Assembly: GCA_011776225.1 (NCBI GenBank) | Contig: JAABXR010000129.1 | Location: 1 to 33,183 of the forward strand | Source: Phycisphaerae bacterium | Lineage (GTDB): Bacteria > Planctomycetota > Phycisphaerae > Sedimentisphaerales > Anaerobacaceae | Direction: 5' to 3' | DNA length: 33,183 nucleotides | In this document: one piece after another, positions 7,931 through 17,027 of the stretch | Position numbering within the stretch: the stretch's first letter is position 1 | Layout: the number at the start of each line of letters is the position of its first letter | Notes under the pieces: generated by a model | Seen by the model: only the letters and a program-made list of their open reading frames with translations | Told to the model about the DNA's origin: nothing | Database searches by the model: none | Translations under genes and position numbers: made by a program

Positions 7931-9202
7931 TTAACTTTGTCGTAGCCAACGCAATATTTCGAAGATTCCGGGCTTTTTTCCGTACATTAAAATTCCGGTT
8001 CTGAAAATCTTGGCCGCGGCCCAAATCACGATAAGAACGGAGGCAGCCAAAACGAGTATAGAAACCGCAATCTCCACGAACCAGACACCGGAACCTGCAG
8101 ACAGACGCAGTATCATTACCATCGGCGTAACGGGCGGGACAAACGACAATACTCTTGCGAGGATTCCGTTGGGACTTTGAACAAGCTTGAACCAACCCAT
8201 TAATGGAATTATGAAGATTAACATGACGGGCATCATCAGGCTCTGGGTCTCCTTTATCGTGTTACAGACAGAGCCGATGCCGGTTAGTATAGCGCTGACT
8301 AAAATATAGCCAAGTATGTAATATATAACAAAATACACTAACAATTCCGGACCAACTCCAACGTTGAGGCCCTGCCAGCGGGCGGCGGCAAAGGCAGCAC
8401 CGCACCAAAGCGCCATTACTGTCAGGCCTATTCCGGCCAATCCGAGGATTTTCCCGGCCATCAACTGAAAAGGGCTTACGGCCGACAGCAGGACCTCGAT
8501 AATCCTTGAATTTTTCTCTTCAATGATGCTGCTTAGCATGTGCTGGCCCGTTGCCACCATTCCCATAAATATCAGGTACATAAAGAAAAAGGGGACCATC
8601 ATTCCGGCTATTCTCTGGCCCTGACTCTGGACCTTCTCCTTTTCGCCGGCTGCTCCAATTTCGAGGCGTTCAAGAGGGACGTTTCGCAGCCTTGCGAGGA
8701 GCTTTTGGTCTATTTTCTCTATTTCATAACGCCTGTTCTCTACGGCCTTCCTGAAAAAATTCTCGATGGTCCATAGGGCATCAACGTTTGCGGGCTTTGG
8801 TTTATAAGTATAAAAGCGTATTTTACCGGGGCCTTCGATGATGTCTTCTTCCAGTACAACATAAACATCGAACTCACCTTTGCGGAGTTTGGCCTTGCCT
8901 TGTTCCTCAGTTGAATTGGCATCCTGCTGCACATCGAGGGTCTGAAGAAGAAATTGTCTGTTGGGATTTCGTTTGTTGTAGCCGTCGAAAGAGGTTTTGA
9001 TGTCTTCGACAAGTGTTTTTGAGAGATCGGTGACGGCGACCTTGATAGGGGGGCGCGGGCCTGCTTTGCCGCCCGAAACCGCTTTAGTGAAGAATATTAT
9101 CCCACCAATAATGATGGGCGTCATTAAAATACCAATAATGAACGTCTTGGTCTTGGCTGTTTCGATGTATTCGCGCTTTGCAACCTTAAGAATTCTCTGC
9201 AT
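7931..9202 (-). CDS. ABC-2 type transporter permease, NatB/YhaP-like
   Basis: A 423-residue membrane subunit of an ABC exporter (COG1668-like). One transmembrane helix lies at about 19-40, followed by a long extracytoplasmic region, then a cluster of five to six helices from about residue 215 to 400. The family motif EEKNSRIIEVLLSAVSPFQLMAGKI sits just after the first helix of the cluster (only short parts quoted as diagnostic: EEKNSRIIEVL, SPFQLMAGK). The ATG lies inside the end of the ATPase gene (17-bp overlap), so the two are translationally coupled. Related systems export sodium or small toxic compounds; the substrate here is unknown. Its last 29 codons are duplicated at 6950-7039. Confidence 0.9.
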   Translation of the reverse strand: MQRILKVAKREYIETAKTKTFIIGILMTPIIIGGIIFFTKAVSGGKAGPRPPIKVAVTDLSKTLVEDIKTSFDGYNKRNPNRQFLLQTLDVQQDANSTEEQGKAKLRKGEFDVYVVLEEDIIEGPGKIRFYTYKPKPANVDALWTIENFFRKAVENRRYEIEKIDQKLLARLRNVPLERLEIGAAGEKEKVQSQGQRIAGMMVPFFFMYLIFMGMVATGQHMLSSIIEEKNSRIIEVLLSAVSPFQLMAGKILGLAGIGLTVMALWCGAAFAAARWQGLNVGVGPELLVYFVIYYILGYILVSAILTGIGSVCNTIKETQSLMMPVMLIFIIPLMGWFKLVQSPNGILARVLSFVPPVTPMVMILRLSAGSGVWFVEIAVSILVLAASVLIVIWAAAKIFRTGILMYGKKPGIFEILRWLRQS

Positions 9203-10109
9203 CGCTCACTCCAACCAGGTTTACAAAGATTTCATGTAACGAGGGCACCTTTACCTCAAAGGCCTTCACGCGCGCTTGCTGCATAAGGGCCTGTAGAAAT
9301 TCTTGTGTGTCAACATCGGCCAAAGTAACATCCAGGCGGTTGCCTTCAGACTTTACGGCCGTTACCATTGGTAGTCTGTCGACAAAGGTGGCATCCCCCT
9401 CAAGCTCGACGCTGACGGTATGGGCACTTTGTCTGGAACGGATATTTTCGAGCGTGTCATCCAATATCAGCTTACCCTTGTTAATAAGAAGTATGTAGTC
9501 GCAAAGCTTTTCGGCCTCGTGCATTACATGCGTCGAAAAGATTATGGTTTTTCCCTCATTTCGCATTTCAAGAATGATGTTTTTCAGCAGGTCCTGGTTC
9601 AACGGGTCGAGGCCTGAAAACGGCTCGTCAAGAATAACAAGCTCGGGCTCGTTGATGACGGTTACCGCAAACTGGAGCTTCTGGTGCATTCCTCGAGAGA
9701 GTTCCTCCACTTTTTTGTCGGCCCAGTCAGCCAGTTCAACTCGCTGGAGCCAGCGGGGTATACGCTCAATTAGTTCTCTGTCACTGACGCCCTTTATAGC
9801 GCCAAAATATGCCAGCACCTTACGAGCGGTCATTTTTCGGTATAGCCCACGCTCCTCGGGCATATACCCTATCCTGGCTTTGACCTGCTCAATTTTACCA
9901 TCTCCTAATATCTCGATGCGGCCACTGTCCGGCCGGATGATATTCATCATCATCCGAATTGTGGTAGTCTTGCCGGCACCGTTAGGGCCGAGGAAGCCGT
10001 AGACACTGCCCGCGGGGACCTTGACACTCAGGTTATCGACGGCGTGGAGGCGGCCGAAAGATTTACAGACATTATCAAGTAATACGGCGTTCATATTAGA
10101 TATCTTCAA
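9186..10109 (-). CDS. ABC transporter ATP-binding protein, NatA-like
   Basis: A 307-residue ATPase that would drive the permease encoded directly downstream. Walker A GPNGAGKT is at 41-48, the Q-loop region and M-P-E-E-R-G-L-Y follow, the signature is LSRGMHQK (instead of LSGGQ), Walker B is LVILDEPFSGLDP and the H-loop is STHVMHEAE. The remaining ~80 residues look like the accessory C-terminal domain (DUF4162 type) common in NatA-like ATPases. The annotated ATG gives MKISNMNAVLL; the second ATG five codons later is equally plausible. Confidence 0.93.
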   Translation of the reverse strand: MKISNMNAVLLDNVCKSFGRLHAVDNLSVKVPAGSVYGFLGPNGAGKTTTIRMMMNIIRPDSGRIEILGDGKIEQVKARIGYMPEERGLYRKMTARKVLAYFGAIKGVSDRELIERIPRWLQRVELADWADKKVEELSRGMHQKLQFAVTVINEPELVILDEPFSGLDPLNQDLLKNIILEMRNEGKTIIFSTHVMHEAEKLCDYILLINKGKLILDDTLENIRSRQSAHTVSVELEGDATFVDRLPMVTAVKSEGNRLDVTLADVDTQEFLQALMQQARVKAFEVKVPSLHEIFVNLVGVSDAENS

Positions 10110-10155
10110 TATGGATTTAGCTCATTTATTGTAATAACAGATGCAGTTTAAGCAA

Positions 10156-11532
10156 CTACTTTCTGGTTATGATTGCGACATAGCCGCCGTCGCGGTCGAA
10201 TTCCTCAGCAGATGGTAAGGTCAGCAATTCGGATTGTAGTTCGAAGTCGGGATTATCCCGCAAAAAATCTCTTACACGCCGGCTGTTTTCATCCTTTTGG
10301 ATGCTGCATGTGCTGTAGCATATTCTGCCTTTTGGCTTCAGCATTTTCGCGGTGGCAGCGAGCAGGCCCGCCTGTGTTTTTGTAAGTTCATTAACGGCCT
10401 TCGGATTTATTCTGTAACGGACCTCGATGCGCTTTGCCAATACGCCGGTATTCGAGCAGGGTACATCCAGCAAGACAGAATCGAATTTAGAATTCAGAAC
10501 CTGCTCGTATGGCAGAATATTGACAGAGGTTATTCCGAGGCGGGCGGTATTTTCATTTACAAATTTCAGGCGCTCCTGGTCAATGTCTGTAGCGATAATC
10601 TCTGCCGAATCTTCGGTAAGCTCGGCCAGTTGAGTTGTCTTTGTGCCCGGGGCGGCACAGAGGTCGAGGATTTTCCAGTCCGGCCGGGGATTCAAAAGAC
10701 GGGCGGGAAGCGAGGCAGTGATGTCCTGAACGGTAAACAAGCCTTTTTTAAAGCCGGACAATTCAGTTATGGCCCTTGGATTTCTGATTTTTATCATTCT
10801 CGATGCCTGCAGATTATCGAGAGGGGCTATTTCAAAATCGGTGTCTTCATATTGAAACTTTTCGGCAATTTCATCGGTTGTTGTTCTCAAGGTGTTCGGC
10901 CTGATATAGACGCTCGGCCTTCGATTACTCGCAAAGCAGATTTGGCGGACCTGTTCTTCGGTGAATTCGCTGAACCAACCGGTTACGAGCCATTCGGGCA
11001 ACGAGAAAGCGACGCTGAAATAATCAGCCGGCGAAGTTTGTGGATCGGGGAGAATCTCCTTATCGAACTTACAGCCCGTGGAGAGCGTTTGTGGAAGTGT
11101 TTTCCTCGGATCGGCCTGTGATAGTGGAATCTGTCGGTTTTGTATATGTCTTGTGATTTGGCGGAGGACCGCATTTACAAAGGCGGTTTGTTTTTTACGC
11201 GTGAGTGCTTTGGCTATATTGACCGCTTCGTTGACGATTGAATATTCAGGGGTCTGGGGACAATAGATAAGCTCGAAAGAGGCAACGCGGATGATATTGA
11301 GCAGTTCAGGTTGTATCCTTTCGACAGGTCGACCTGAGAATTCGGCTATGACCTTATCGACGGCAGCGCGATTTCTTATCGTGCCGAAGACGAGGTCGGT
11401 GGCCCGCTGTCTTTCTCTGGTCTGGCCGAGTAAATCGCTTAAGATGGCAGTAGCGTATCCTCGTTTTGGATCGAAGCGGTTTAATACATCCGTTGCGATT
11501 TGACGAGCGGTTTTGGGGCTGTGACCGGTCAT
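10156..11532 (-). CDS. rsmB: 16S rRNA (cytosine-967-C5)-methyltransferase RsmB
   Basis: A 458-residue RNA m5C methyltransferase. Residues about 1-130 form the NusB-like RNA-binding domain and the remainder the SAM-dependent catalytic domain. The SAM motif is ILDLCAAPGTKTTQL. The two catalytic cysteines of the family are visible: Cys359 in DVPCSNTG and Cys409 in YSTCSIQKDE. It begins 1 bp after the fmt stop codon, so the two are cotranscribed. The def-fmt-rsmB order is common in bacteria and supports the specific assignment over other m5C methyltransferases. Confidence 0.94.
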   Translation of the reverse strand: MTGHSPKTARQIATDVLNRFDPKRGYATAILSDLLGQTRERQRATDLVFGTIRNRAAVDKVIAEFSGRPVERIQPELLNIIRVASFELIYCPQTPEYSIVNEAVNIAKALTRKKQTAFVNAVLRQITRHIQNRQIPLSQADPRKTLPQTLSTGCKFDKEILPDPQTSPADYFSVAFSLPEWLVTGWFSEFTEEQVRQICFASNRRPSVYIRPNTLRTTTDEIAEKFQYEDTDFEIAPLDNLQASRMIKIRNPRAITELSGFKKGLFTVQDITASLPARLLNPRPDWKILDLCAAPGTKTTQLAELTEDSAEIIATDIDQERLKFVNENTARLGITSVNILPYEQVLNSKFDSVLLDVPCSNTGVLAKRIEVRYRINPKAVNELTKTQAGLLAATAKMLKPKGRICYSTCSIQKDENSRRVRDFLRDNPDFELQSELLTLPSAEEFDRDGGYVAIITRK

Positions 11533-11533
11533 T

Positions 11534-12487
11534 TCATTGCTCTATCTTGATAAAGCTGTCACCAGCCTTTGTTTGGTGACCGTTAACGAAATCCCTGAAG
11601 CGCATAAGGCGTGAGCCGGTCGGCTTGATTTTTATAATCTTCAAGGCGTCGCAGCCGCAGATAACATTGAGGTTTTCATCGAGGGTTCCGGGTGGCAAGT
11701 CAGCCGGATTTGAAGTGGACACTACCTCGGCCATAGCTATTGTAATCCGCAGAGGCTTTTTGGTTTTTTTCGAGATATAAATTGCCGAAGCGCCGGGCCA
11801 GGGCCAGAAGCCTTGTATCTTTCTCTGGAGCATCTCAGCCGGTTCTTTAAAGTTTAGGAAACCATCGGATTTTTTCAGCTTTGGCGCCAGGGTGGCTTTT
11901 GAGTGGTCCTGCCTGCCATAGACGGCTGTGCCGTCGGCGATATGGTCAATAGTTCTTATCAGCAGAGGAGCGGCGATTTTTGCCAGTCTGTCGTGAAGTT
12001 CGCTGGCCGCTTCATCCGCTCCAATATCGGTTGTTGCCTGCGCCAGGATGTCGCCGGCGTCCATTCTTTCGGCCAGCGAGATTATACTGATGCCGGTTTG
12101 CTTTTCGCCTTTGATTATGGCCCAGTTTATGGGAGCAGCTCCCCGATATTTGGGCAGGAGCGAAGCGTGGACATTTATGGCGCCTTTGGGCGGCAGATTT
12201 ATTAGCTGATTTCCGATTTTCTGGCCGAACGCAACTACTACAATCACATCCGGCTGATAAGCCGCTATCTTTTCGATAGCCTGGGGCGCGTTTACGTTGT
12301 CAGTTTCGATGAAAGGTATCGAATGTGAAACCGCCCAGCGGGCTACGGGTGTTGGTGTCTGCTTTCTGCCTCTGCCCGCCCCATGTGGAGGCTGAGTGAC
12401 AATCAAATCCAGGCTATGGCTTGACTGTGCCAAAGCATTTAGGCATTCAAGGCCGAATTTTCCGCTGCCGAGATAGGTTATCTTCAT
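11534..12487 (-). CDS. fmt: methionyl-tRNA formyltransferase
   Basis: A 317-residue enzyme that transfers a formyl group from 10-formyl-THF to initiator Met-tRNA. The formyltransferase core holds the conserved N105-x-H107 followed by SLLPKYRGAAPINW, and the catalytic Asp143 in RMDAGD. The C-terminal OB-fold domain (from about 210) starts with the KI(Q)GFWPWPGA motif that contacts tRNA. Length is normal. It sits between def upstream and rsmB downstream on the same strand, so formylation and deformylation of nascent chains are encoded together. Confidence 0.96.
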   Translation of the reverse strand: MKITYLGSGKFGLECLNALAQSSHSLDLIVTQPPHGAGRGRKQTPTPVARWAVSHSIPFIETDNVNAPQAIEKIAAYQPDVIVVVAFGQKIGNQLINLPPKGAINVHASLLPKYRGAAPINWAIIKGEKQTGISIISLAERMDAGDILAQATTDIGADEAASELHDRLAKIAAPLLIRTIDHIADGTAVYGRQDHSKATLAPKLKKSDGFLNFKEPAEMLQRKIQGFWPWPGASAIYISKKTKKPLRITIAMAEVVSTSNPADLPPGTLDENLNVICGCDALKIIKIKPTGSRLMRFRDFVNGHQTKAGDSFIKIEQ

Positions 12488-12494
12488 AATACGG

Positions 12495-12540
12495 GGTACT
12501 CAATTCACGATACTCGATGCTCAATTATCGCGTATCGATT
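12495..12540. repeat. degenerate short-period spacer repeat
   Basis: The def-fmt spacer is built from near-copies of TACTCAATTC, GATACTCGATGC and TCAATTATCGCG, i.e. ATAC/TCGA/TCAA words with a period of about 8-12 nt. The same style of sequence occurs in other gaps of this window (see 13868-13925 and 25521-25560). Confidence 0.45.
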
Positions 12541-12548
12541 TTTAAGAT

Positions 12549-13076
12549 TCACATTTCACTGTTCTTTTCGTGGTCCTGACTCAGTTTTTTAAGCTGTCTC
12601 CTGTGTGCGATCTTCGCGGCCTGTCCCATGCGGTTGACGATAGTGATGCCGTTGATGTGGTCATTTTCATGCTGCAGGGCCCGTGCGTAAAGGCCGTCAG
12701 CTTCCTCTGTAAATTCATTGCCGTCGAGGTCGGTGGCGGTAACTTTGCATCTTTTGTATCTTCGAATCTTAGTATAAACGCCGGGCACAGAGAGGCAGCC
12801 CTCTTCGACCGCATCAAGCTCGCCATTCGGGGTGACAGTTGGATTTATATAAACTTTGACGTCATCCCTGTTTCCACTCAGAGATATTATAAACAGACGC
12901 AAGGGCAGGCCAATCTGTGGGGCTGCGAGACCGACACCTTTGTTCTTTAGCATAACATCGGTCATTTTCACTATCAGTTGACGGATATTGTCGTCGATCT
13001 TCTCTACGGGCGAAGCCGATCCGGCCAAAACGTCAGCGGGGTAGTGCGTGAGTCGACATTTTTCAAAATCCATCAT
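12549..13076 (-). CDS. def: peptide deformylase
   Basis: A 175-residue metal-dependent enzyme that removes the N-formyl group from nascent proteins. All three family motifs are intact: GVGLAAPQ at 47-54, EEGCLS with metal ligand Cys94, and HENDH with His136, catalytic Glu137 and His140. Two ATG codons in tandem start the gene. It lies upstream of fmt with a 61-bp repeat-like spacer and downstream of lptB. Confidence 0.96.
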   Translation of the reverse strand: MMDFEKCRLTHYPADVLAGSASPVEKIDDNIRQLIVKMTDVMLKNKGVGLAAPQIGLPLRLFIISLSGNRDDVKVYINPTVTPNGELDAVEEGCLSVPGVYTKIRRYKRCKVTATDLDGNEFTEEADGLYARALQHENDHINGITIVNRMGQAAKIAHRRQLKKLSQDHEKNSEM

Positions 13077-13121
13077 TATTCGTATTTCACTTTTCGCAGC
13101 TTAATTCCCGAAGCATCACGG

Positions 13122-13862
13122 TTATTTATCGTCGAATTCGTCACCATCGAATATATCGCCGAGATAATATTGTCTAACAGTCTCGTCACGGACAATCTCG
13201 GCCGGCGAGCCCGAACCTATGACCTTACCATGGTCGATTATGTATGCCTTTTCGACAATCTCAAGGGTCCTTTCGACATTATGGTCGGTAATCAGCACAC
13301 TGAGTCCCGAAGCGACAAGCCGGCGAATCTCCTCCTGCAGGTCCCCGACCGCAATAGGGTCAACGCCGGTAAAAGGCTCATCCAAGAGAATCAACGAAGG
13401 ATCGGTTACCATGGCGCGGGCGATTTCGAGCTTTCTTCGCTCGCCGCCGGAGAGGAACCTTCCCTGACTGTCTGCAACCTCCCGAAGTGAGAAACGGTCA
13501 ATGAGCATATCGGCTTTGCGGTCTCGCTCGGCCTTTGTGATAGACATGGTTTCGAGAATCGCATAGAGGTTGTTTCGGACGCTCAGGCGCTGAAAGATAC
13601 TCGGCTCCTGTGAAAGATAGCCAAGACCGAGGCGGGCACGTTTGTACATCGGCAGCTTTGTAACATCCTGGTCCTGGAAGAAGACCTGTCCGCTGTTGGG
13701 AGTAATCATCCCGACAATCATCCTAAAAGAGGTGGTTTTTCCGGCGCCGTTTCTTCCGAGCAGCCCGACAATCGTTCGCCGGCCAATCTCCACCGATACT
13801 CCGTTTACAACGGCCCTGCCCGAATATTTTTTTACCAGCCCGCGAGTCTCAAGAAGTGTCAT
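13122..13862 (-). CDS. lptB: LPS export ABC transporter ATPase LptB
   Basis: A 246-residue ATPase. Walker A GRNGAGKT is at 36-43, the signature is LSGGERRKLEIARAM, Walker B is LILLDEPFTGVDP, and the switch His is in ITDHNVERTL. The L-L-G-R-N-G-A-G-K-T, Y-L-S-Q-E-P-S-I-F and DEPFTGVDPIAV segments are typical of LptB, which powers lipopolysaccharide transport from the inner membrane with LptFG and LptC. The lptC/lptA genes that often precede it are absent. A branched-chain amino acid ATPase is the main alternative, but the YLSQEPSIF segment favours LptB. Confidence 0.88.
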   Translation of the reverse strand: MTLLETRGLVKKYSGRAVVNGVSVEIGRRTIVGLLGRNGAGKTTSFRMIVGMITPNSGQVFFQDQDVTKLPMYKRARLGLGYLSQEPSIFQRLSVRNNLYAILETMSITKAERDRKADMLIDRFSLREVADSQGRFLSGGERRKLEIARAMVTDPSLILLDEPFTGVDPIAVGDLQEEIRRLVASGLSVLITDHNVERTLEIVEKAYIIDHGKVIGSGSPAEIVRDETVRQYYLGDIFDGDEFDDK

Positions 13863-14214
13863 ATGTCGAATCTCTTATTCCGTATCTTCTATTTCGTGTT
13901 TTGTACTTCATACCTTGTATTTCGCAGGCGATATTATAGTGATAACCACAGGCAAATCAAGGCGTATTTAGTCGTTAATATTCACATCGCCTTTTCACGG
14001 CGGCCGGGGCAACAAAAATCCGGACCATTTTGAGCAAAGTCAAAGAGTCAATCTTCGTTTATTACGCCACTAACTATCCAAAAGAAGTGTTTGAACGACC
14101 TATAACCTGTTTTTTCCCTGAAAGCCAATAAATATGCTGGCATTCGGACAGATTTTTTGATATAAGGTAGGGTTTTGCGAAAGACAAGGTCAAATATTTA
14201 CTTAAAGGATACGT
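13863..14214. other. intergenic region with a short-period repeat, no gene seen
   Basis: This 352-bp gap separates divergent lptB and the phosphoesterase gene. Bases 13868-13925 form a degenerate repeat of TATTTCG, TGTATTTCG, CGTATCTTC and TTGTACTTC words, so the lptB leader on the minus strand reads as repeated AAATACGAA-like units. The remainder (13926-14214) has no convincing gene, terminator or promoter. Confidence 0.5.
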
Positions 14215-15000
14215 ATGTTTGCGGTTCTGAGCGATATACATTCCAATCTCGAAGCTTTAACGACGGTCCTGGCTGATATCGAAAAGCGCGGTATAAAGAC
14301 GATTTATTGTCTCGGTGATGTTATCGGCTACGGAGCAAATCCAAGGGAATGCCTGGATTTGATAATAGAGAGGACCAAGTGGTGCGTTCTTGGTAATCAC
14401 GATTACGCTACACTCTATGAGCCGACAAATTTTAATTACGGCGCCGAACAGGCAAGCTTCTGGACCCGCTTTATTCTGGAATCAAACCATCAAAATGACT
14501 CACAAGATTCTCACAACAGGCGCTGGAGCTTTCTCGGCGAGCTTCCGATGCGTCACACTCTGAAAGCAAAATTAGGAACCAATTCAGCGATAATAGACTT
14601 TGTTCACGCCTCACCGAGAAGGCCGATTAACGAATACATCTTTCCTGATGATGTTTACACAAATCCTGCGAAGGTTCGGCTTCTTTTTGAGCGCGTAAAG
14701 CATATCTGCTTTGTCGGCCACACTCATATGCCGGGTGTATTTCTTGATGAGCCGGACTTCTACCTGCCCGACGAGCTTAGTAATGTTTATCCGATTATCG
14801 CCGAAGAGAAAGCGATAATCAATATCGGCTCTGTCGGACAGCCAAGGGACAAGGACAATCGTGCAAGCTACGCCTATGTCAAGGAAAACGAGGTTCACTT
14901 CGTCCGGTTGGAATACGATCTTGAAACCACTATCAAAAAAATACAGGCAGTCGAACAACTGGATAACTTCCACGCTGAAAGACTGCGGGATGGAAGATAA
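14215..15000 (+). CDS. calcineurin-like metallophosphoesterase
   Basis: A 261-residue metallophosphoesterase with the full dinuclear metal motif set: SDIHSN near the N-terminus, GDVIGYG, GNHDYA, a histidine in FVHASPR, and GHTHMPG. The family includes cyclic-nucleotide phosphodiesterases (YfcE-like) and other phosphatases, and the substrate cannot be deduced. AAAGGA lies 7 nt before the ATG. It is followed after 17 bp by yidC and is probably cotranscribed with it. Confidence 0.88.
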   Translation: MFAVLSDIHSNLEALTTVLADIEKRGIKTIYCLGDVIGYGANPRECLDLIIERTKWCVLGNHDYATLYEPTNFNYGAEQASFWTRFILESNHQNDSQDSHNRRWSFLGELPMRHTLKAKLGTNSAIIDFVHASPRRPINEYIFPDDVYTNPAKVRLLFERVKHICFVGHTHMPGVFLDEPDFYLPDELSNVYPIIAEEKAIINIGSVGQPRDKDNRASYAYVKENEVHFVRLEYDLETTIKKIQAVEQLDNFHAERLRDGR

Positions 15001-15017
15001 GTAATTAAGAATACAGG

Positions 15018-17021
15018 ATGAACTTCAGGATTGTTTTAGTATTAATTGTGGCCGGCTTCGTGGTGCTCTGCGGCTGGCTTGTCCTCGATTCCGGATTATG
15101 TCAAACCTGTCGGCCCGGAACAGGACCCTGTGTGCTCCTGCAGCAGACGACAATTACCGAAGGGAAAGAGAGTGGAAATTCATCCCCGGCAAAGAAACAG
15201 ACACTGGAAGCAGCTAATTCTATTCGCTTTTGGGCCGGCGACGCTAATGATACTAATTCTGTTTCGTTAGGTTCGATTGATCCCAGGAGCAACTTTATGC
15301 TCCAGTTGGAACTGAGCCCCAAAGGTGCGGCGATCAGCAGCGCGGTCTTTAGTCAATTCAAGGACCGTGATCCCAAGGACCCCCAGCCGCTGGAAATTCT
15401 ATCGCCAGTGCAGCTACCTGACGGCCGTGAAGTCCTGTCGATGGCCAACACAAGCTTTATATTTGTCAGGGAGGGCTTATACCTGCTTCGCCTTGATGAA
15501 TTGTACTGGGAAAATATGGGAATTGAAAAAGGAGCGGATGGCTCGCAGACAACGAGCTTCAAAGCGGTCATTGAAGATAAGGATACCGGCGTACCATTAA
15601 TAGAATTGACCAAAACCTATATAATTACACCCGGCAGTTACCTGCTGAATTGCGATATCACGGTTGAGAACCTGACAGACAGCGAGCAAAAAGTGCGCTT
15701 TAATTTAGGCGGTCCAACCGGACTTGGCAGAGAGGGTTTCCGTGGCGATATGAGGCAGGTGATAGCAGGCTTTAGACAGAAAGAAGATGCCGGAGGTAAT
15801 GTAGTCAGTGTTGGACTCAAGACGGATAAGCTCCGTAAAGCAAAAGAAGTCGCCGACAGACGTCCGGCAAAACCCGGCGCCGATTTTCTCTGGATCGCCG
15901 CCGTAAACAAATATTTTGCGGCCATAGTGGTTCCTGTTCCGGATGAGGGCAGGAAGTTTTGTGACTGGTTGGCAGATAAAACGGGGCGATTTTACAATCC
16001 CGACGGAGATGAGAGTTCCAACAGCGGCGATGAGACAATCGGTTTGGATTTGAAAATCGCATCAAGGATCCTTGCTAAAGCCGGCGAAGTCAACAGTAAG
16101 AAGACATATAAATTTCAGTTATATCTCGGTCCGAAGGACAAAAGCCTCTTCGATAAAACCCCTCTGTATGAAAACATGGGCTTTGCCCATACGATAACTT
16201 TCATGCCCTGTTTTTGCTGTCCCACTTGTATTATCCATCCTATAGCCTTTGCGATATTGTGGCTGATGAAATGGATGCATACTTACATCATCGGTAACTA
16301 CGGGATTGTGATTATGATACTTGTGTTCCTTTTTAGGTTTGTGATGCATCCCGTGACGAAGAAGAGCCAGATCTCAATGAGGAAAATGACCAAGCTTGGA
16401 CCGAAGGCCGAGGAGATAAAGAAGAAATACGCCAACAACAAGGCCGAGATGAACAAGCAGATGATGGCTCTTTACAAAGAACAGGGCCTGCCGATAATGG
16501 GATTTCTTCCGATGATGGTGCAGATGCCGATCTGGATTTCTCTTTGGAGCGCGGTATATGCCAGCGTCGAACTTAGAGGTGCCGCCTTTTTGCCGTTTTG
16601 GATCACGGACCTTTCGATGCCGGACGCTCTGGTCAGATTTTCAACGATAACCGTGCCTTTGATTGGCTGGAAGATAGAATCTCTAAACCTGCTTCCTCTT
16701 TTGATGGGGCTTGCATTTTATCTTCAGCAAAAACTGATGCCGCACCAGTCAGGGACTCCGGCCAATCCCCAACTCGCTCAGCAGCAAAAAATGATGATGA
16801 TTATGTTCCCGCTGATGTTTCCATTGATGTTATACAAAGCACCTTCGGGGGTGAATCTGTATATTATGTCGAGTACCTTTGCGGGCGTTATTGAGCAGTA
16901 CTTCATCCGCAAGCACATCCGGGAGAAGGAAGAAGCCGAATCGAAGGGGCTGGTAGCGACAACGAGCAAAACCGGGGGAAAAGCCAAAAAGAAAAAACCC
17001 AAGCCATTCTACAAGATTTAA
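15018..17021 (+). CDS. yidC: membrane protein insertase YidC
   Basis: A 667-residue YidC/Oxa1 insertase. An N-terminal transmembrane segment (about 5-25) is followed by a large periplasmic beta-sandwich domain (about 60-385), as in Gram-negative YidC. The conserved insertase core begins near 405 with a hydrophobic helix, a following helix with the groove arginine in FLFRFVMHP, then the coiled cytoplasmic hairpin (VTKKSQISMRKMTKLGPK...). Further helices follow, and the C-terminus is a lysine-rich tail (GGKAKKKKPK). A compact Cys cluster, C398, C400, C401 and C404, stands just before the first core helix, which I do not know from model YidC proteins. The start has only a weak Shine-Dalgarno. 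Confidence 0.95.
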   Translation: MNFRIVLVLIVAGFVVLCGWLVLDSGLCQTCRPGTGPCVLLQQTTITEGKESGNSSPAKKQTLEAANSIRFWAGDANDTNSVSLGSIDPRSNFMLQLELSPKGAAISSAVFSQFKDRDPKDPQPLEILSPVQLPDGREVLSMANTSFIFVREGLYLLRLDELYWENMGIEKGADGSQTTSFKAVIEDKDTGVPLIELTKTYIITPGSYLLNCDITVENLTDSEQKVRFNLGGPTGLGREGFRGDMRQVIAGFRQKEDAGGNVVSVGLKTDKLRKAKEVADRRPAKPGADFLWIAAVNKYFAAIVVPVPDEGRKFCDWLADKTGRFYNPDGDESSNSGDETIGLDLKIASRILAKAGEVNSKKTYKFQLYLGPKDKSLFDKTPLYENMGFAHTITFMPCFCCPTCIIHPIAFAILWLMKWMHTYIIGNYGIVIMILVFLFRFVMHPVTKKSQISMRKMTKLGPKAEEIKKKYANNKAEMNKQMMALYKEQGLPIMGFLPMMVQMPIWISLWSAVYASVELRGAAFLPFWITDLSMPDALVRFSTITVPLIGWKIESLNLLPLLMGLAFYLQQKLMPHQSGTPANPQLAQQQKMMMIMFPLMFPLMLYKAPSGVNLYIMSSTFAGVIEQYFIRKHIREKEEAESKGLVATTSKTGGKAKKKKPKPFYKI

Positions 17022-17027
17022 TTGTAC

